Of a DNA stretch of 16,043 nt, positions 12,003 through 16,043 are shown piece by piece. The stretch's first letter is position 1. Every line of letters begins with the position of its first letter. The DNA is from Candidatus Gastranaerophilales bacterium (GTDB taxonomy: Bacteria > Cyanobacteriota > Vampirovibrionia > Gastranaerophilales > UBA9971): NCBI GenBank assembly GCA_028277195.1, contig JANQGS010000066.1:1-16043 (forward strand), written 5' to 3'. A program made the translations under genes and the position numbers. Under the pieces are notes generated by a model, which made no database searches, was not told where the DNA came from, and saw nothing but the letters and a program-made list of their open reading frames with translations.

Positions 12003-13475
12003 GTGGATGGAAGGATAAAAAAAATAAATACAACGAAAATCATACCGGACGCGGCGAAAAAATTCCCGGTTGTAATATTTTGTGTCCTGGCGTTAAGCGC
12101 CGGCGCTTTTGCGGCAAAAAATCTGGAAATAAGGGAGCTGGCACCTGATATACTTGATATTAACGAGGCAAACCAGGCCCGGGACTCCATATATAAATCA
12201 AAAGACATAAAAAAAGCCAGGGAAGAAAGCGAAGTATTAGACGCGCCTGTATTAAAAGGCGGGGTTTCGGAATTGAAGGCGATTGTGGGGAAATCCCGGA
12301 TATTCAGGTTTGATGAACCATTAAAAAGGTTTTCAATAACAAACCCTGACCTTGTTGAGATGGTTTTTCTCTCTCCCAGGGAAATACTCATTAACGGGAC
12401 AAACGCGGGCGAAACAACGGTAATTATATGGGGACAGGAGGGAGAACCCTTATTTTTTAACCTTTTTGTGGAGCAGGATAATATTAATTTTGTAAAGGAA
12501 GTAAAACGACTCACCAATAAAGAGGACATAAACATTGATTTTGTCAATGGAGGCAGTGAGGAAGGCCTGAAGGTAATGCTAACGGGAAAACTATCCTCAA
12601 GCATTTTAAAAAGCAAGATAGACAAACTGGCGGAAGCCTATGGATACTCAATAGTAGACCTCACGGAAACCCTTATTCCCCAGGTATTGCTGGAAGTCAA
12701 AATCGTTGAGATAAACAAGGAGAGAAAAAAAAGCAGGGAGTATGACATTAAGGAGGGCTTGATGGAGTACCTCGACGTCCCTGCGACTGTAACGGGGAAA
12801 ACCTTTACCGCGCTTAATGACCTGGGAGAGGCCGTAGATGACCCGTGGGTAGTAGACCCTGTCCTTGAGGTTCAGAAATGGGTGAATAATATAAGGGGCA
12901 ATACTTTTACAAAGGACGGTTTTCAGACATGGGCGACTTTGCCTTTTAAAGACCTCTCTTTCTCACTGGAGTTTGCCGAGTCAGAAGGGCTGGTTAAAAT
13001 TATCGCGGAGCCCAGCGTAATGGTTGTGCACGGGGAAGAGGCAACTTTTAACTCAGGCGAGGAAATCCCCGTCCCGGACGGTGTGGACGAGCTCGGGACT
13101 ATTCAGTATACTTACAGGCCAATCGGGATTAATGTTGCCATAACTCCTGAAATACTGGAAGAAACGGAAAGGGTAATTCTTACCATATCAACGGAAATAA
13201 GCGAGCTCAGCTCAACATCGGGCGCCGGGGATAACCCGACTTTTGCCACAAAAAAGGGAACAACAAAAGTTGAGGTAAAAAATAACCATACAACTGTTAT
13301 AACAGGACTCGTGAAAAAAACAGAAACAAATACAACGGTTAAATTCCCGTTCCTCTCCAGCCTGCCCGTTATAGGGACGGTATTTGACAGGGTTTCATAT
13401 GAGGACAAGGACTCGGAAATAATGATTTTTGTGACTCCTTCCATAGTAAAAGCGGATTTGGCGAGAGAGGATTGA
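12003..13475 (+). CDS. cpaC: Flp/Tad pilus secretin CpaC (RcpA)
   Basis: 490 residues from GTG 12003, preferred because AAGAGG lies nine bases upstream and it begins 13 nt after cpaB. A TTG at 11973, overlapping cpaB, is the alternative and would add ten residues. The signal peptide FPVVIFCVLALSAGAFA is cleaved near residue 37. A pilus-secretin N-terminal domain covers about 87-156 (ELKAIVGKSRIFRFDEPLKRF, ILINGTNAGETTVIIWG). A small BON-like domain (about 163-222) precedes the secretin domain (about 225-485), with PQVLLEVKIVEINKE, IIAEPSVMVVHGEEATFNSG and the signature FPFLSSLPVIGTVF, a variant of VPxLGxxPxxGxLF. It forms the outer-membrane pore for the Flp pilus, separate from the type IV pilus secretin at the left end of the window. 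Confidence 0.92.
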   Translation: MDGRIKKINTTKIIPDAAKKFPVVIFCVLALSAGAFAAKNLEIRELAPDILDINEANQARDSIYKSKDIKKAREESEVLDAPVLKGGVSELKAIVGKSRIFRFDEPLKRFSITNPDLVEMVFLSPREILINGTNAGETTVIIWGQEGEPLFFNLFVEQDNINFVKEVKRLTNKEDINIDFVNGGSEEGLKVMLTGKLSSSILKSKIDKLAEAYGYSIVDLTETLIPQVLLEVKIVEINKERKKSREYDIKEGLMEYLDVPATVTGKTFTALNDLGEAVDDPWVVDPVLEVQKWVNNIRGNTFTKDGFQTWATLPFKDLSFSLEFAESEGLVKIIAEPSVMVVHGEEATFNSGEEIPVPDGVDELGTIQYTYRPIGINVAITPEILEETERVILTISTEISELSSTSGAGDNPTFATKKGTTKVEVKNNHTTVITGLVKKTETNTTVKFPFLSSLPVIGTVFDRVSYEDKDSEIMIFVTPSIVKADLARED

Positions 13476-13479
13476 TAAA

Positions 13480-14715
13480 ATGAACAAGATACCGATGGTT
13501 ATAATTGATAATAATGAAAAGACAAGAATCCAGTTAATGGAACTCCTGGAAGGAGTTAATTATATTGAATTAATCGGTGATTTCGACAACCTGCTTGTCG
13601 GGTATGACTTTATTGCCCAGGAAAAGCCCCAGCTCGTAATTATTGACCTTACCGAAAATACGGATTTAGCCCTTGAAATAGTTGAAAAAATTTCAAAAAT
13701 AGATAAAAATACCGTTATTTTTGCCTGCTCGGAAAATGTAAGCACAGAAATGGTCATTAAAACCATGAGGTGCGGTGCAAGGGAATTTTTAACAAAGCCT
13801 GTTATACTGGAGGACCTTAACAGCGCCCTGAGAAAGGCAAGGTCTCTATTAACGGCTGATACCGAGAAAACAACCGGGGAAATATACTCCGTTTTCAGCA
13901 ATAAAGGCGGCATAGGGAAGACGACCCTGGCCGTGAACCTTGCCTTGCAATTAAATGAACTCACCGGGAAAAGGGTTTGCCTTGTTGACCTTAACCTGCA
14001 AATGGGAGATGTTACGACCTTTCTTGACTTGAACCCGTCATTTGACATTGCTTATATTACAAGCCACATAAGCAGTCTTGACGAGTCTTTCCTGTTTACC
14101 TCCCTTGAGAAATATAAGGACAGGGATTTATATATCCTTGCTGACCCGCCATATGTGGAGCAGGCAGAGGAAATATCCGTTGATGACATTGCGTCCGTGC
14201 TTAATTTCCTTAAGTCCATTTTTTCATATGTAATAATTGATACGAGCAGCAGTTTTGATATAAAGACCCTTACCTGCCTTGATATGTCCAGCCGTATTTT
14301 CCTTGTTTCAATGGTGAACCTGCCTTCAATAAGGAATTGCCAGAGGTGCCTGACTCTTTTCAAGCGCCTTGAATACAACGAGGATAAAGTTAAACTGGTT
14401 GTAAACCGGTATATAGAAGATGACGAGATAACGATTGACGACGTTGAAGAGGCGCTTAACCAGGAAGTTTACTGGAAAATACCCAACAGCTATTTTTCCG
14501 TAATGACCTCTATTAATAAGGGGGTCCCTATATCGGAAATGGACAGCAAGGCCGGAATCAGCAAGAATTTTGCGCAACTGGCATCAAAAATAAGCGGGAT
14601 AACGTTTTATGATGAAGAAGACTCAAAAGAACACGATTCTGTTAATTTTGACATGGCATCAGTTGTGGATAAATTTAAAAATTTAAATTTACCTTTTATC
14701 AAACAAAGGAGCTAA
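13480..14715 (+). CDS. cpaE: CpaE/TadZ-type pilus localisation ATPase with N-terminal receiver domain
   Basis: 411 residues from ATG 13480, with AGAGG nine bases upstream inside the end of cpaC. The N-terminal 120 residues form a response-regulator-like receiver with D10, the expected phospho-acceptor D56 (LVIIDLTEN), S84 and K106 (LTKPV). A MinD/ParA-like ATPase follows: deviant Walker A NKGGIGKTTLA (141-151), with the signature Lys142, VDLNLQMGD (169-177) and Walker B YVIIDTSS (250-257). In Tad systems this protein positions the assembly platform at its cell site and recruits the CpaF motor. The C-terminal segment after about 375 is acidic then amphipathic. Most CpaE/TadZ receivers are degenerate; here most key residues remain, though the acidic pair is D10-N11. 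Confidence 0.92.
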   Translation: MNKIPMVIIDNNEKTRIQLMELLEGVNYIELIGDFDNLLVGYDFIAQEKPQLVIIDLTENTDLALEIVEKISKIDKNTVIFACSENVSTEMVIKTMRCGAREFLTKPVILEDLNSALRKARSLLTADTEKTTGEIYSVFSNKGGIGKTTLAVNLALQLNELTGKRVCLVDLNLQMGDVTTFLDLNPSFDIAYITSHISSLDESFLFTSLEKYKDRDLYILADPPYVEQAEEISVDDIASVLNFLKSIFSYVIIDTSSSFDIKTLTCLDMSSRIFLVSMVNLPSIRNCQRCLTLFKRLEYNEDKVKLVVNRYIEDDEITIDDVEEALNQEVYWKIPNSYFSVMTSINKGVPISEMDSKAGISKNFAQLASKISGITFYDEEDSKEHDSVNFDMASVVDKFKNLNLPFIKQRS

Positions 14716-14721
14716 TGATAT

Positions 14722-16043
14722 ATGTCAATAAGAAACAGGCTTACCAGGGGCGGGCAGGAAGCGGTCAGGGCAATCGCCTCTTCCCCGAAGGTCTCCTCCG
14801 CGGAGAGCGGGAAATTTACCGAGGTTATAGAAAAAATCCACATTGATTTAATAGAAAAAATAAATGCCCTGGGTGACTGGGATACATATTCTTCGGAAGA
14901 ACAGGACCAGGTATTAAAAGCGTTTGTGGAAAAAAAACTTGAGGTGGATTTTTCCACGCTTCCCCTGAGCAATTCTGAAAGATTAAGGATTATAAGGGAA
15001 ATAAAACAGGAAGTTAAGGGCTTCGGGCCTCTTGACCCGCTTCTTGGCGACCCTAACGTTTCAGAAATTATGGTAAACGGCTGCAATAATGTATACGTTG
15101 AAATGAGCGGGAAACTCAAGAAAACAACAGCCAATTTTAAGGATGACAAGCATTTGCTGAATATAATCGAGAGAATTGTCTCAAAAGTGGGGAGAAGGAT
15201 AGACGAAACCTCCCCGATGGTTGATGCCAGGCTTCCCGACGGCTCAAGGGTTAATGCCATAATCCCTCCTCTTGCGATTGACGGCCCTTCCCTAACCATA
15301 AGGAAATTCAAGGCAGACGCGGCAACCATGCAGAACCTCCTTAACTGGGGCTCAATGACCGTTGCAATGGCGGAAACCCTTAAAGCGGCTGTTGCGGCGC
15401 ATTTGAACATAGTCATATCAGGAGGAACGGGCTCAGGTAAGACAACGCTTTTAAACAGCCTCTCAGCCTTTATTTCCGACGGTGACAGAATAGTCACAAT
15501 AGAGGACTCAGCCGAATTGTCCCTTCAGCAGGACCATGTGGTGCGCCTGGAAACAAGGCCCCCGAATGTTGAGGGAAACGGCAAGGTAGACGCGAGGGAC
15601 CTTGTGAAAAATTGCTTAAGGATGAGGCCCGACAGGGTTATTATAGGGGAGTGCCGTGGAGCGGAAGCCCTGGATATGCTCCAGGCAATGAATACCGGCC
15701 ATGACGGCTCTCTAACAACAGTCCACGCTAATACCCCCAGGGATGCCTGCGCAAGGCTGGAAACCCTGGTTATGTTTGCGGGGGTTGATTTGCCTGACAG
15801 GACAATAAGACAGCAGATAGCGTCTGCCGTTCATATGATTGTGCAGGCAACCAGGCTGCCCGATGGAAGCAGGAGGGTTACACACATCACTGAAATAACC
15901 GGGATGGAAGGGAATATTATAACACTCCAGGATATATTCAAATGGGAGCAATATGGCGCGGACGAAGACGGCAGGCTTATAGGATGCCATGTTTCCACGG
16001 GTGTGCGCCCGAAATTTGCGGATAAGTGCAAGGCAAAGGGTAT
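14722..16043 (+). CDS. cpaF: Flp/Tad pilus assembly ATPase CpaF (TadA), 3' end cut by window
   Basis: Open from ATG 14722 to the window edge, about 440 codons with no stop, so nearly the full length of the family. AAGGAG lies ten bases upstream, just inside the end of cpaE. The N-terminal helical domain (to about residue 85) is followed by the sensor-like domain with FGPLDPLLGDPNVSEIMVNG (about 101-120). Then comes RRIDETSPMVDARLPDGSRVN and the RecA-like motor: Walker A GGTGSGKTT (234-242), the Asp box with TIEDSAELSL, and Walker B/His box DRVIIGECRGAEALDMLQAM (304-323) and GSLTTVHANTPRD. The enzyme is a hexameric cytoplasmic ATPase that drives Flp pilin assembly. The platform genes tadB/tadC would be expected just beyond the right edge. 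Confidence 0.95.
   Translation, partial: MSIRNRLTRGGQEAVRAIASSPKVSSAESGKFTEVIEKIHIDLIEKINALGDWDTYSSEEQDQVLKAFVEKKLEVDFSTLPLSNSERLRIIREIKQEVKGFGPLDPLLGDPNVSEIMVNGCNNVYVEMSGKLKKTTANFKDDKHLLNIIERIVSKVGRRIDETSPMVDARLPDGSRVNAIIPPLAIDGPSLTIRKFKADAATMQNLLNWGSMTVAMAETLKAAVAAHLNIVISGGTGSGKTTLLNSLSAFISDGDRIVTIEDSAELSLQQDHVVRLETRPPNVEGNGKVDARDLVKNCLRMRPDRVIIGECRGAEALDMLQAMNTGHDGSLTTVHANTPRDACARLETLVMFAGVDLPDRTIRQQIASAVHMIVQATRLPDGSRRVTHITEITGMEGNIITLQDIFKWEQYGADEDGRLIGCHVSTGVRPKFADKCKAKG

Noticed and set aside
14712..15497. A long minus-strand open frame of about 260 codons
   Set aside because: It lies entirely antisense to cpaF, whose plus-strand frame has all motor ATPase motifs. The antisense product has low-complexity Ser/Leu composition and no recognisable domain.

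Overview
The window looks like chromosomal DNA of a Gram-negative-type (diderm) bacterium of moderate to low GC. It encodes two different outer-membrane secretins, periplasmic pilus-alignment proteins and a signal-peptide-bearing Spy/CpxP-like protein, all of which need an outer membrane. Arg codons are often AGG/AGA and intergenic DNA is very AT-rich. The mixture (type IV pilus genes, Tad/Flp pilus genes, a K+-dependent-type membrane pyrophosphatase, a FliK-like protein with no flagellar neighbours) would suit an uncultured candidate-phylum lineage, but the phylum cannot be fixed from the sequence. No tRNA, rRNA, insertion sequence, integrase or CRISPR array was found.

Layout: (1) 1-2955, plus strand: the end of a type IV pilus alignment/secretin operon, pilO (5' end cut by the window), pilP and pilQ, closely spaced or overlapping. 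(2) 2972-4393, plus strand: a compact envelope-stress-type module with its own candidate promoter: zinc-finger anti-sigma factor, ECF sigma factor, then a basic Spy/CpxP-like periplasmic protein. (3) 4407-7490, minus strand: hppA (membrane pyrophosphatase) followed by a FliK-like gene of unknown role. The convergent junction with block 2 carries a terminator that overlaps both gene ends. (4) 7774-10572, minus strand: a tight four-gene operon of a 114-residue unknown protein, an MscS channel, a glyoxalase II-type metallo-hydrolase and trpF. (5) 10955-16043, plus strand: a Tad/Flp pilus operon cpaB-cpaC-cpaE-cpaF, running off the right edge about 440 codons into cpaF.

How it fits together: blocks 1 and 5 are the secretin plus inner-membrane or motor parts of two distinct pilus machines. 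Block 2 is a self-contained sensor/regulator that could watch the envelope in which both secretins sit (inference). Blocks 3 and 4 hold ion- and energy-related housekeeping genes.

The non-coding DNA is more interesting than average. Between trpF and hppA a 10-nt sequence is repeated so that one intervening segment can pair with either copy, an attenuator-like layout. Between the divergent blocks 4 and 5 lies a roughly 210-nt nested inverted-repeat element. A perfect 14-bp hairpin also lies inside the FliK-like coding sequence. No single feature is proven to be a new system. The sigma/anti-sigma/Spy module and the structured elements are the best candidates for follow-up.
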